From Gorsachius magnificus (Eukaryota > Chordata > Aves > Pelecaniformes > Ardeidae): DNA of 64,000 nucleotides. Position numbers and translations under genes: made by a program. The notes beneath the pieces are model-generated. The model was not told the DNA's origin and did not search any database. It was given only the letters and a program-made list of their open reading frames with translations. The DNA is taken from NCBI GenBank assembly GCA_034008185.1, contig CM067086.1, positions 15,785,507 to 15,849,506 on the forward strand. The letters are read 5' to 3'. Positions 26,601 to 38,686 of the stretch are shown here, piece by piece. Position 1 is the first letter of the stretch. Each line of letters begins with the position of its first letter.

Positions 26601-29132
26601 AAAAAACCAGATTGATGGGTATGTCCCCAAAATAACATGCTTTTCCCCTCCAACCACCTCATACTAGTTTTATATTACGATTGAGCTAGTTAATTTTGGC
26701 TTTTTTATCCTAAAATGCCCTTTAATGTCTATTTAGACTCCTCCTTGTTCTTTTTCTTCTGGGTGTTGTGTTTTGTGATGCAAAATAATTCCCTGAATTA
26801 TTTTCAATTCTTGATTCATTTGCAGACTTCTTGTCACTTAGTAGGGAAGTTGTACTTTTTTTTTTTTCTTTCTAATTTATTTTTATAGAGACAAGGTAAC
26901 TAGTTTGTATCAGAAGAGGCACAGTTGTAATAACAACATTGGTTTTCATGATCTGCTTTAACATTTCCATAACAATTAGCTCTTCTGTTGGAAACTGAGA
27001 GGCTCAGAAAATGAAGGTACAGCTCAGCAAATGTGACCTTGGATGATGCTTGACAAAAAGATAGTGTCTGAGTGGCTCTATGTATTATCTTCTGAGTTGT
27101 GATGTGGATACCACGCCAAGGTATGTTGGTGGTCAGTGATGGTGCTAGTAAGATTCCCTTCCTCACCCTGTAGGACTTCAGTTTTGGCTCGGTTCCTAAA
27201 AATGAAAAAATAATTTAAAAACCCACAAACCACCCTTGCGGCTCTGGGATTAAGCTCCTTTGACTAAATTTTGCCCTACATCACTTTGTGAAACTCTGGA
27301 CCATGACTCAGTCAATCATTACCACGGTAGTCTTAGTTCATGTTTAGTGATGTTGTCATCTTCTATACTACTGATTGTCTTTGTTGGCTTATGAGATTCT
27401 GAAGTGCTGGTTTTGCTTTTGCAGCACTGTTTTAAAAACCTTTGCCTTAATCCTTAAACTTTCCCCCTGCCAAAAATCATGGTTTAGACATATTGGAATA
27501 TTTGGAGAAGAAAGAGAACATAAGAAACTGACACCACATCATTGAAATAAAAGAAGACTTGAATTAAATCCTGTAGAGAAACAAAAGTATGCTTTTACTT
27601 GCATATTTAATTTTAATTTTGAGATATACCTACGATAGATTTAGAGAGCAAGCATGTGTTTGTAGCATGTCCTTCATATTATTGTAACACCTGCAGGCCT
27701 CAGAATGAGATGGGAAGGCATTCTGTCAAAAAACAGTTGAGGAAAAAATGTACTTGCTCCCAAGGATTTCATTATCATGGTTTAATGGTTGGTCATATAT
27801 CATGGTATAAAGGTTTTTGGTACCTATTCCTGCCTTCTTGGACTCATTGAATTTTACCTTTTTTTCCACTGCCAGGGTAGAATGTCACTGTTTCCCTACT
27901 GTTAGACCAAGGCTGAGACTTCACATACTCATCAAGCTTCCTTACAAGCATAAACCTGAATTTAGCATCTGCAGTCATCACTTCTAGATTCTGTGGGCAG
28001 ATGAAAGAAATGTATCCTTTTCCCACTCCATGTTTCCAGTTTTTGCCCATGTATTGTGGATTCAGGATAAGATGCAATATATTTGCCACACAGAACCAGG
28101 GAAGGTGCGAATCAAAATATCAAACAGTACTGAGCACAGGAGAGACTCATGTAAGACTCCACTCCTAAGGCTTTTCTTTCTGATAGGGAGCCAGGGGTAA
28201 GTGCTTTCTGAGTGGGCCTTTACACTGACACAGAGCTGCATTGTTTCCTTTTTTTCCTTCCAGTTGCTTTCGAGTAGTTTATTTGATAACTTGTTGTAGT
28301 ATTTTTACAGCAACTGAAATGTCAATGGCTGGCTGATAACCCCGAAATTTCTTCTATGTCCACTTCTTCCTCCTCATTTTAAAATATACAATATATTGCT
28401 TTTTCCAAGCTTCTTTACCATGAAGCTCTGATGTTCATGGGCAATCTACCTAAATTCTTCAACAGCCATATTTTTTGTCTGGAGAATCCTTCATCCATAA
28501 AAGTATTGTTTATCATCTCTCGACTAGACTGCTAGAGCTCTTGAAATGTGGGTGCTGCACAGGCCTAGGTAGCTTGGTAGAATGTGTAGCAAGAGCCTTT
28601 CTTCATCAAAGTAATGTTTCTTTTAACACTAAACCCAGAGCTTTCAGTGAGAAAAAAAGACTTGGAACGATCTTTTTGTGAGCGGTCCTACAGACCTACC
28701 TAACCATAAATCTTACTGTGGATAGATGACATCTTTGGCAGGTGAAGCTTTTTTAAAAGTCTCATTAGGATTCTATATCTGAATCTAATTCCCAGAAAGA
28801 ACTACTGCTTCTCTTTCTTGGAGGGTATCCAATTTTAAATCCGTGCTTCAAGTCTTTGGGATCTTTGGTCTCGGGGCTCTTTACACAGAACCAGTTTTAC
28901 AGGTTGACTATAAATGAGAGTTCTGAGTTTGTTCCTTAGCAATACTGTGTATGGAGATGCCTGTCTTGCAGCAGTCATTTTCTTCCTGCCTGCTTCTCCA
29001 GACAGAACCTTGCTGAATTTATTCAGACATTCATCTTCCCTGTAGCAGGTCAACATGAAGTAGTAATACATCATTACAAGGCAGCTTGAAATCCATCACA
29101 AGAAGAGAGAGAATGTGTAGGCATATAAAGAG
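11661..29132. other. Non-coding DNA, no supported gene
   Basis: This is a long AT-rich stretch without recognisable exons, RNA genes or young transposons. Mildly GC-richer islands without CpG density occur at about 12040-12230 and 15500-15620. Small homopolymers of 12-13 T are seen at 20797-20809 and 26856-26867. ATAAAATGGAGATAATA near 16688 resembles a piece of forward MIR sequence but is too short to call. The content is what one expects of a large intron or intergenic region. Confidence 0.65.
22267..22334. repeat. Two-copy 34-bp tandem repeat
   Basis: Two adjacent 34-bp units, each starting GGAAACATTCAGGTTT and ending in a TTTTGCT.TTCA..A pattern. The first is at 22267-22300 and the second at 22301-22334. 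They differ by a few substitutions and no gap, unlike the indel-rich duplication at 10986-11660. Confidence 0.85.
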
Positions 29133-29220
29133 AAGAATGGAGAAACTGCATGATGTTCTCAAGGTCATAAAGTAGGCTTGCAGCAGAGCAGGAGATAGGA
29201 CTGGGTTCTCTGGGTTGCCA
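29133..29220 (-). mobile_element. MIR/CORE-SINE-like relic
   Basis: The plus strand reads AATGGAGAAACTGCATG, then TTCTCAAGGTCATAAAG, then GCAGAGCAGGAGATAGGACT. This follows the order of the reverse complement of a MIR-type core SINE (GGGGAAACTGAGGC, CCCAAGGTCACACAG, GGCAGAGC..GGATT.GAAC). MIR elements derive from tRNA-headed CORE-SINEs active early in amniote evolution and are rare and degraded in birds. The match is by remembered consensus and diverged, so the element is called with moderate confidence. Confidence 0.55.
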
Positions 29221-30176
29221 ATAATGTGATCTGGCCATGTTTCTTATCAAACACACTTGCAGAAATTAAACAGCCAAACCAAGGTAAGATGTAGCCCTGA
29301 TTCAAATTTGATTCAAATTGTTAATACTTTTTTTTTTTTAAATCTTTACTATGGCCGATGTTCAATATGTTAAGTAACTGAATTTGTAGCTTCTATTTTC
29401 CTTGAGAATTTTTCAGCTGGAAAAATACATTTACTGAGTTACTAAGCCTTATTCTTCTGTTATGTGGTTCTCAATTAAATTTCATAACCATTGTTTTGAA
29501 TGATACTGAAGAGGTAGAAAAAAGTTAAGCTGAAGAACAAGTTTACAAAATAAATTAATATACCACAATAATAAAATTAAAATTAATTAAATGCCAGGCA
29601 TAAGATGAAAGCCATAAATGAACTATGTTGTAATGCCAACTTTAGAGTAAATATATATTACTTCAGTTATCCTTTAGTGATGAAATTAGAAATCTCATCA
29701 TGATAAAACTGAAAGTAACTGTGAGACCAAATCTTCAGGATGGATAATGAGATTCCATCATTAACAGAGTGTAAAATCCTGCTGGGCAAATGACACATGG
29801 CTTTGCTACTGACTCCATTAGGAAAAGGCACACTTTTTATCTAGTGAATTTAGTAAAGATTTGGACTGAAAGTGCAAATAAGATGTTTGAAACATCTTGA
29901 ATTGGAATATGCCCAATACAGAAAGTTAGATTATAATGTGGGCCATCCCTGTTCTTGGTATTGTAGATCATTTGCTTTCTAGTCTGTCAGTATAACATTT
30001 TTCACAAGTGCTAATGCTCTGGTGTTGCTGTATATGCTCTTCATTTCCATGTTTCATATATTTCTTAACAGAAGAAAGAGGAAACTCAGCTTAATTACAT
30101 CTTTTTGACCCAAGGAATCTGAATGACAAACTGGCTTAAGTGAAAAAGAGCAGTATAGTCATGCTTTTATCCTAGT

Positions 30177-30240
30177 ATAGAATCATAGAATGTTTTGGGT
30201 TGGAAGGGACCCCTAGAGGTCATCTAGTCCAACCCCCATT
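30177..30240 (-). mobile_element. CR1 LINE, very short 3'-end fragment
   Basis: Read on the minus strand this is the 3' terminus of a chicken-repeat-1 (CR1) non-LTR retrotransposon. It runs from a GGACTAGATGACC-type block through the AGGTCCCTTCCAACCC-type block to ATTCTATGATTCTAT at the very end. CR1 copies typically are 5'-truncated and end in a few 8-bp repeats rather than a poly(A) tail, and this copy fits that. Only about 62 bp remain, so no coding sequence of the element is present. Similarity breaks off just after the CAACCCCC block near 30238. The family call is secure. The subfamily cannot be assigned by eye. Confidence 0.93.
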
Positions 30241-31011
30241 CCAGTTGAAATTGTTTGTATATCATCGTATTTTATGGGAAACTACCAGCAGAGTTCTTAA
30301 AAAATTACTCCTCCTAGAGAATGCAGTGCACAGCATTTTCCCAATATAGTTTTTCTTCTCCTGGAACTGTTCCCTGTGATTCTAAAAAGAGCATCATTCT
30401 TAAGCTCTGGAAGGTGGTACAGTCTTCTGCAAAGGTTTCTATTTTCTTCTACAAATCAACAGTATAAAACGCAGAGCAGTAGTTTGAACTGAAACACAGG
30501 GTGCTATCATTATAATTTTCTTGCAGAACACTGAAAAGCTTGATTTTTCTCTGTTGCATGTAGTTGTAAAGCGACAAGAAAATCTCTTGTAGTACAGATA
30601 GCCTAGATTTGTCATAATCCCCAGTGTGTCTCCCTGGCACAGTGGCATATAGTTTATTCACTTTTCTTCTTAAAAGTAAAAAGCACAGCTAAAATTGGGT
30701 AGCAGAAAAAAAATATATTAACGTCAGAATTTTTCTAAACCCTCATTTTAGAGCTGTACGTGGACAGGTAGAAGAATATGATGAAATCATTTAATTGAAA
30801 GGTACATTGATAGGGAAGTTATTCAGAGCTGAACTTTGAGGAACCAATTCTTGTGAGTCCTCAGGTGAGCAAACAGAAGAGGGAGAATCTTGTCCTAGAT
30901 CTTGAACATGAGAATTACCTATGATCACCTTTGGGAGAACATAGGACTTCCGCTGCAAAGCACAGTAGAACCTGAAATAGAGATCCTGAAATATACAGGG
31001 CTATAATGATG

Positions 31012-31029
31012 CCCCCCCCCCCCCCCCCC
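31012..31029. repeat. Homopolymer C18
   Basis: Eighteen consecutive C on the plus strand, preceded by GATG and followed by GCAGTAC. It is a pure mononucleotide run whose exact length is uncertain in most sequencing chemistries. Confidence 0.9.
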
Positions 31030-34000
31030 GCAGTACATTTAATCATTTATATTGTTATGGTACTTTATGGATTTGCACTCACATTGGGCTGCTGTAGTGA
31101 AGACTCAGACAAATCAGTGTCTTTTTCCAACATACAGTCCTATTCTCTCCTCCATAGTGATGTTCCAAATTAACTGCCCATGTTTAAGCTGTACAAATAC
31201 TCTTTTTTCCCCCCCTCATTCTTACTTTTTCTTATAGAAAAATCTCTCTATATGCTGCACTCTTCAGATTGTTTCCTCACAGTATTCTCTGCTCTATTGC
31301 AGCCGTCCCCAACTCTGACTTTTCCTAGTGTTTTGTGGTGGAAATGCTTAGGAAATCTGTATAATCACATTTCTCTCTCCCAATTCATGCATACTTGGGG
31401 TTGCAAATACAGCCAACAAATTTGCAGGAGGTAAGTGATGCCGCATGTAAGAGAAGTCATGGACACTTCTGCAAATAGTGCAGAGGGTTTGTAAGCAAAC
31501 CTCCTGTTGGCTTTTACAGACAGTCTAGAGATGTAATGGTAAACCTAGCCCAAAATCACCGGGGGGTTTATGTCAGTACAGTACAAGAAAGAGCTCAATG
31601 CTTTCACGGCTGTGATGCTGCTTTGGTGACCAAGATGCTGGTTTCAGGGGTGCATGTGGGAGCAAGTAATGAAGCAAGAGTCTTCCGTTTCAAGTGAAAG
31701 AGTCTAATGACATCTTTCATTTACAATAGCTGATCTTAAAGCACATTAGCGCAGTTGTTTATATATTATCATCATCATCTTTTGATGGAATGGGAAAATG
31801 AATGAGTAAATGTATTCCCCCCACACACTATGTTGCCATTTAAAAATCTTTCCCTAAATATTTATTCTGTATTCAGGTTCCTTACTTCTAAGAATTTTAG
31901 CCACTAAAATGCAGAATTATGGGAATAGGGCAAGGTTTTTTTTTTAATCTGTAAAATGATTAAGAAGTAAATTATTGTCAAACACAAGTAGCCTGTTAAT
32001 CCTTGAGAATCTATTTTATATGAAGATGGTCAGCATTTGGATGCGTAAATTCATTTCTCTACCATGACTGAATACATTAAAGAATATTAAACTCAAGATT
32101 TATTACAAAGTGTTTTGATTATTAGTGGTAATAGTGAGAATCTCTACAAGTCAGAAGAACTGCTGTTTGCTCACTGTTCTGTATGGCAAATCAGTCTTGG
32201 AGTATACTCCCAAAGCAAATACACAACTGCGTCTGTGTGTGTGAAGGCCATGGAACATTAAGGCTCGTAGGGTTGCCCTAGCATGTAAAACCAAGTAGCT
32301 GTTTAAGAAACTTATTCAAGGAAGGTCATGTATACTGCATGTTACTGTATGTGGTTTTATTAGTATCTTCCCTTTTTCTATTGCTGTTCCTTTTTTCTTT
32401 GTATCTAGTTTTACACTGCCCACCATTTTATACCTCATTCCATCTTTGCTTTTTTTACAGTATAATTCAAACTCAGTAAAGATTAAGCAAGCTACACTTT
32501 GAGGGCAAGTCTTTTTAAACCTACATGTGCGTCTCCACTTAATCTGGCTTCCTGCAGTCAGTAGAGTGCCCTTTTATGTAAAGTGGTAACTAAAATCCAT
32601 CCAGCACTGCAATAATACTAAAGTGCCAGAAACCCAATGATGTTGCCCTGATTCAAAGTCTATTGAAAAAAAATTGAAATCTACTAATTTCAGTGGGCTT
32701 TGGATCAAATATTTCAATCCAGTGTGTATTTGTGTATTTATGTGCTTCTTCAGATATGTTAAAAGCTCTCCGTTGTCTTGGCTGTTGTTGCAGAACAACC
32801 AAAAATAATTACTATATTTTCAGAAGATGGAACAGCTAGTATGGTCTTGATATTTGCACTAAGGATGAGCAGATCTTATGACTACCTGACATCTCAAGAT
32901 ACTTTTATCTTCAGAAGGCTTGCAAAGGTAGTTCTGGTTTGAAAAGCTTTATCCACGTTTTAATTTATTCTCTTTCCAGAAGTGATTACACATGAAAACA
33001 ATATGTAAAAAGTACTTTGCTTGTTAAAGGGACACATAATCTACACAGTCCATTAGGAATAGGGGTCCATATAAATCCTAGCAGCTAGTGACCTAGATGC
33101 ACTGTTCTGCATTTTTTTTTTTTTTCCTGAACTAGTTTGCATCTTTCCCCCTACCTCTTGGGGATTTTTTTTCCTAGTAGCCACCTTGGTTTTTTTCCAC
33201 TTTGATGGCTGTCTTTTTACTCTGTTTGTTCATTGGGTAGTTTTTGTTTATACTTCTTTTTAATCAATTGCTGGAGCTAAAATATTTCAAATGAGCAAAA
33301 AGAATTGTGAAGTATCTTGTTTAGGTATAATCTAAGATGATGAGTCATTAAAGATAGCTAGACTGCATAAAGGTTCAAGAGAATAATAAGGGATAATATC
33401 TGGTATAAAAGATGAGGAGAAAAGGAAAAGACTTTTTGTAACCTTTTTTACTTTATTAAAGAAACAACCAAGCTATTTGGCTGTTCATCGTCCCATATCA
33501 TTGTGGATGCTATCTCAACACGTTAATACTTAGTGTGGCATCTCTCTGTTGTGTTCATGTGAATCCCTCTCTTTATTAGCATTCAACCATTTTGTATATG
33601 GTTTATATTCCAGTCATTCCTGCAGGCTCCAAAAGGTCAGGAAATAATCTCAAACTTTTCTAAATAGGTAAGGTCAGTGCAAGTACTAATTTTAGAACAT
33701 CCTTATGATGAGCATGATTGATGCAGAGAGCATGAGTGAAATTTGGGGAAGAGGGAAGGACTTCTGTTCTCTTAGGTCATAGATCAGAAGCTGTAAAACC
33801 AAGTCAATTCTCGTATACGAAATACAATACCATAATTGTATAATCACGTTAGGAGAATAACAGATTTTTATGTCAGAGGAAACCAATTAGGACTGTTAAG
33901 TTGGATCTCCTGTGCAGCAAATGGCTACACTTTTCTCCAAACTGTACTATGTCTTCAGGTTTCCAGACTTCAGAAATAATACTTTAATTTGTCATTTAGT

Positions 34001-35766
34001 TGAGGCATATTCAACTTAAAAGCCCAGACATTCCACAGAGTTGAAAGTAAAGTTTTTATGTCCTATACATGAGATGATCAAATGATCATGAATGTAGGTA
34101 ATAAGATGAGTTTCCTAACCTCCTCAGGGCAACAAAAAGCAATTAGCCACTGTGCTAAATATAAACAAAAAGAACCATGAAATCTCCTAACTTATAATCA
34201 CATAAATAATGAGGAGCTTTCTAATAAAATTAAATAAAATAGAAGACCAAATTATTTGTAGAAATATCTAAGAAGCCATTGACATTAGGATCACATTTTA
34301 CCATTGACCATATGGTGACAGATGTGTAGACTCCATCAATACATGGTCCTAATCAGAGGGTGGAGAGGTGAATAAATTACTGCTTTGTGCCTCAAAGAAG
34401 ATTAATTTTAATGGCTTGTGATAGTTACGGCACTCATATATAAATGCATATCTAAATTGTCATTTTAAAAAAAGTTACTAGGATACTTAAAATCTCAGTA
34501 ATCAATGAGATACTTAAAAAATTCTAAGTTAATTAAAAGGACAGCATGGGTCAGAGTAGTGTCTTTTCTTTCCCTAGTTACAATAAAAAGGATAGTTGGA
34601 CAATTTACATGGGAGTTTCCTATTTCCATAGGACCCTGCTTTTGAAACTCCAACCCAAACTTAAGGTGAAAACTTAGCTGGGCTTTAAAGTGTTACAGCA
34701 TACCATCTCCCCATTGAGTAATCATCCAAGTTCAGAATGTTTTTAATTTGAGTTTTGATGTATCCTTCAATTAGTAAAGAATAAGGTTTTTTTGTGGCTT
34801 AGTCCTTTTATGGTTGTGTAGAAATACACTGTAGGGATACAATGGGTTGATGGATTTTTTTCTTTGTTCTTTTGACTTAATCTGAGATGTGGGTTAAATT
34901 ATTCACTTCTTCTCTGAATGTATAATTAACTATGACTTATACTGAGATTTCATTGCATGGTAACATAATGCCAGTTATTTTTATGTAAAACATATGTTTT
35001 TCATAGAGGTTTAGATAGTTGTGGGTTGCAGTTAGAGATTTTTACCGTGCAGTTATCTCTTAGATTTATGTAATAGCTTGTTCAGATTTTTTTAATATTT
35101 AAGCTGTGTCAGAAGGGATAAAGCCTGAATTTCAGGTATTATGATTCTTTAGGGAAATCTAGTCTGTTCAGTTTTTCCTCTTGATTTGATTACCTTTTAC
35201 TGTAAATGTAATTTATATTATATGAAAAATACAATTGACACATGAATTCCTAGAATTTTTTGGCCAGGTATTTTTAAGTAATAAATAGGTAGAGGTAAAA
35301 CTCGAGCAGAAGCATAGTCCTTTCACTTTTCCATTTTAAAGCTTTTATAACAAAATGGAACTTCAGCTTTTATCACAGGGAAAGGTGACCTTTTAAAAAC
35401 CAAAGTAGGTAAATAGATCTTATGCTAGCTGGAATGAAGAAAGCTTTTTAAAATAAAATGGAGCAAAATTCAGTGGCACTGTAGAATCTAGCCCAGGCTT
35501 ATATGGTCTGCAAGCCATTTTTCTATTAGGGTGCTCTTTGGTCCTTTCTCTGAGGTGCAGCGAGTATCCTATCTGACCAGCAGACCACTCAGCATATCTT
35601 GACTTTTCCGTGAGTCATGAATACATAACACTGCCTTTGGAAAAGGGGCATTGGAAGTCTGGCAATGTGTGAGAAACTGGGGAAACTGCAGAGAAGGGAA
35701 AAACTGGGAGACAGAACAGGAAGCCACAGCTATTGTGAGGAAAAGGCAGAAATCCGAAACTCTTAT

Positions 35767-35780
35767 CTCACACACACACA
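35767..35780. repeat. Short (CA)n microsatellite
   Basis: CTCACACACACACATG, about six CA units. Short dinucleotide repeat with no other structure. Confidence 0.75.
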
Positions 35781-36090
35781 TGTTAATTTCAGCTGTATGT
35801 CTGCAACCCTGCACATCAATTTATAATCTTATTTCCGTAAACCTGCTTAATTAGCTGAGCACTTCAGGCCTGGTGTTACTCTGTCAGTTTATGCAGTCAA
35901 AAAAGACTCTGTGAGGCTATTAATGAAATCCTGGTGATTTTCATCTGGATTACATTTCGTTGCCACTGGACTGCTTTTGGCTCAGAATCTTGCAGTTAAA
36001 AAATTGTTTTCACCTCCTGCATTCAGACATAATGGTTCTTATAGCCTTTAATTTATGGTGAAAGCTTTAGATGGTAAAATATATTCGTTC

Positions 36091-36215
36091 TTTTATAGAT
36101 AGAGAAGCTGCATCCGAGGAGTTCCAAGTCATTTGCCTGAAGCAAGATGATGATTGTCAGAGCTAGGACTAGAATGCAGAGGAACAGAGCTCCCATTCTC
36201 ATGCTTCATCTACTG
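36091..36215 (-). mobile_element. MIR/CORE-SINE-like relic
   Basis: The plus strand contains TTTTATAGATAGAGAAGCTG, then AAGTCATTTGCCTGAAGC, then GTCAGAGCTAGGACTAGAAT and CAGAGCTCCCATTCTCATGC. This order corresponds to the reverse complement of the MIR core and 5' part (TTTTACAGATGGGGAAACTG, AAGT.ACTTGCCCAAGG, GGCAGAGC.GGATTAGAAC). It is clearly diverged. It lies about 900 bp upstream of a second fragment of the same kind in the same orientation (37125-37250), with a low-complexity block between them. Confidence 0.6.
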
Positions 36216-36810
36216 TACGCAGTGACCCATGCGCATTTTCTTACACATTTTCTTATATGTAGCAGGGGAAGAGTCACAATACAGTTCTTGATAATTGTGC
36301 TAAAATGTACTTTTGTTTTTAAGTATTAATAATCTCTCAATACTTCAGTGTGACAGAGCATGTTGTTATTTCAGCCTCATGCAAAGATGTGAGGTGAAGT
36401 ACTGTCTGCTTGAGGAATTGAAAAATATGTTTTCTTTAGGGAAAGAGAGTGCTTTGATCAGGGAAGACTTCTGTTCAGAAGGGCAGTTTTATTTTTCTTC
36501 TCAGATGGTGAGGCTGTTACAGATGGAAATACCGTCTCACTGGTGAGGGTTCCCTAAGTAGAATATCAAAAAAATGTCTCAGGAATGAATAATCATGCAT
36601 TGACTTGAAATGGTGATATTGTTGCACAATAAAGGACTCATCTGTTACGCTATGAAATATTGGATCTGTTCCCAGGTAAGGTGATTTCAAAATACAGACT
36701 GATTGTATTGGCCAGGATCAGCCAGTAATAGAACATTTCTAGTAGTTTTCTGTGGAATGATCTGTGCTTTATTTCATTATTCAGTTCTAAACTGAGCTGG
36801 AATAAGGACA

Positions 36811-36955
36811 ATCCCCTCCCCCTCGTTGACGTGTCCATCCCCCTCACCCACCCCCCCCCCCCCGCAAACCAAACCAAACCAAACCCCACCCCACCAAAAA
36901 ACCCAAAGTCCACAAAATCAACCCCCACCCCAAACCAAAAAACCCAAAGAAGCAA
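36811..36955. repeat. Strand-asymmetric C/CA-rich low-complexity block
   Basis: The plus strand is almost purely C and A from about 36835 on. It contains CCCCCTCACCCA, then 13 C (36851-36863), then CAAAC repeats and mixed CCCCACCCCACC/AAAAAACCC strings to about 36955. The minus strand therefore has several G runs that meet the G-quadruplex pattern near 36811-36863. A 155-codon minus-strand frame across this block is a by-product of its skewed composition, giving Gly/Val/Phe/Trp-rich translation. Confidence 0.85.
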
Positions 36956-37124
36956 GATAAATGGAATATTGGTAGGAATAGAGCAATAGCTTGAACAACT
37001 GTGAGAGATTAGTGCAGAAGTAATGACAAAGGTGTAACAAAAATACAGTAAGGTACATTTTATTTTAGAATAGAAGATGGGTGCACATGACACTGCAATT
37101 TCAAAATTATTTAGCACTAATACA

Positions 37125-37250
37125 GGGCTCTTTGTATGTAGACCTTAAAGTGTCTTGCAAGGAATGGCTAAGTATCCTTATATATTGATTGTAGATATGT
37201 TGAAAGTCAGGACAAAACCCCCCACCCCAGGACACACTGTGACTTACTCC
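37125..37250 (-). mobile_element. Possible MIR/CORE-SINE-like relic
   Basis: The plus strand shows AAAGTGTCTTGCAAGGAATG, GCTAAGTATCCTTAT, then a diverged GTAGAT..GTTGAAAGTCAGGAC section. It resembles the reverse complement of the 3' half of a core SINE, where the string AAGCGCTTTACAAAG is followed by the ATTTTACAGATG section. Similarity is weaker than for 36091-36215. An origin in another old SINE or LINE, or coincidence, is not excluded. Confidence 0.35.
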
Positions 37251-38544
37251 AAAAAATAATTGGGAAGATGTCCTTTCTGTTAGTGTTACCTGCTAATCAA
37301 GTGATGTCACCAGCTCCTTAAGAACAGCCCACCGAGACAGAAGGGGCTTTTGCCTGGATGCTTACAAAACCGTTAAGAAATAGACCAAAAAGGTATAGTA
37401 CAGTGGAATTTCTTGCAAAGTGAAAAGACTGGAATGGAATTGCTGAATCACCAAGCAATCATATTTTTGCTCTGAGGTGGAATCTGAAACACAGACATAA
37501 TATGCAAGAAGTGAATGCTTAGTAGGTTATTTGGAACTTTAGGTGGATACCCAAGCCTGAGGTAGATAATGTCTGAAACAATTAATCATTCATTTCAGGT
37601 ACAGAAAGCAAAAAGCAGCAGCTCTCACTGATAGTTCTTCTGGCAGACATTTGGCTGGCTAAAAATGAGAGAAGGAAAAGCCCCCAAAGCAATATGAAAG
37701 CAGCATCAGGCTGGATAAAGAAGCTAAAGTACCTGATGATCAGGTTCAAGAAGCAGTGAAAAGAACTGCCAGCTCCCATATGGCTGATGATTCGTCCCTT
37801 TGGTCTCCCTCTTTGATCTCCGTGCTTGTCACTCAGAAAAGCTCAGCCTCCTCCACATCACCTCAAGCGATTCTCAGGTGTGTGTGTGAAGTGAGGGGCA
37901 TGCACCTTGCAGGGGCAGGGCTGAGTGGCAGCTCCCTAGCTGTTATGCACGTTCTGTGTGCCAGAGCTGCTCAGCAGGCATGAACCCGGCTCAGTTGTGT
38001 AGCGCTAACTGGGCTAAATGCCCATTCAGTAGGAGGGTCAGGATATAGAACTAAACATTCATTGACATTCTTGCTTAAGAGAGTAGGAAGTGGTTTCTAC
38101 ATTATATATCTATATATTTTTCGTTATCGCTGCATGCTGTGAGGGTGCCAAAAGGGGCATATTATAGTTGATTTCTGTTTGCCATTATGATAAATCACTG
38201 TTTGCAGTTTGCGGTACCTGTAGCTCATTTTTTTTTTTATCCCACTGTGTCAGTTTACCTTCCACCATTTCCTATTGTCTACTTACAGTTTACTGTTTCC
38301 ATTTCCGATGTTTATGGTTTGTAATAAATATACTTGTTTCAAGGCCCTTAACCAAGCTTATCCAGTATCCAAGCTAGCATCTGTAATGCCCAAATGTGGA
38401 ATGTCAGTACAAAGGAAGACTGGGATATCAGATCTGGATGTTCTAAGGAATTCTCTTGGTAGAACTGGGACAAAATATAATAGATGGTACATAGGCAAGC
38501 TTTTGGGGACTAATCACAAACATTTTTCTTCATAAGCTCTGAAT

Positions 38545-38686
38545 TCCCTGGAGGTATTTAAAAGAAGGATGGATAAGGTGCTTAGGGACATGGTTTAGTG
38601 GTGCGATGGCAGGGTTAGGTTAAAGGTTGGACTCGATGATCTTAAAGGTCCTTTCCAACCAAAGTGATTCTATGATTCTATGATTC
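38545..38686 (+). mobile_element. CR1 LINE 3'-end fragment
   Basis: This is a plus-strand CR1 3' untranslated end of about 142 bp. It starts at TCCCTGGAGGTATTTAAAAG, continues through CTTAGGGACATGGTTTAGTG and GGTTGGACTCGATGATCTT, then AGGTCCTTTCCAACC, and ends with ATTCTATG repeats. The motif order and spacing follow the CR1 3' UTR as I know it, with few visible differences, so the copy appears relatively young compared with other repeats in the window. The 5' break is near 38545. No reverse transcriptase sequence is attached. This element type is diagnostic of an avian or other sauropsid genome. Confidence 0.95.

Larger units (their letters stand above)
29221..36090. other. Non-coding DNA, no supported gene
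   Basis: Apart from the short CR1 fragment and the C18 run, I see no gene or repeat family. T runs of 12-14 occur at 29328-29339 and 33112-33125. A 7-bp inverted repeat ATGATCA/TGATCAT stands near 34073-34088. Short frames of 60-84 codons show no known protein. Confidence 0.65.

Noticed and set aside
36650..37117. 155-codon minus-strand frame rich in Gly, Val, Phe and Trp
   Set aside because: It is produced by translating the G/T-rich strand of a low-complexity C/A block and would change frame with any length change in the C run.
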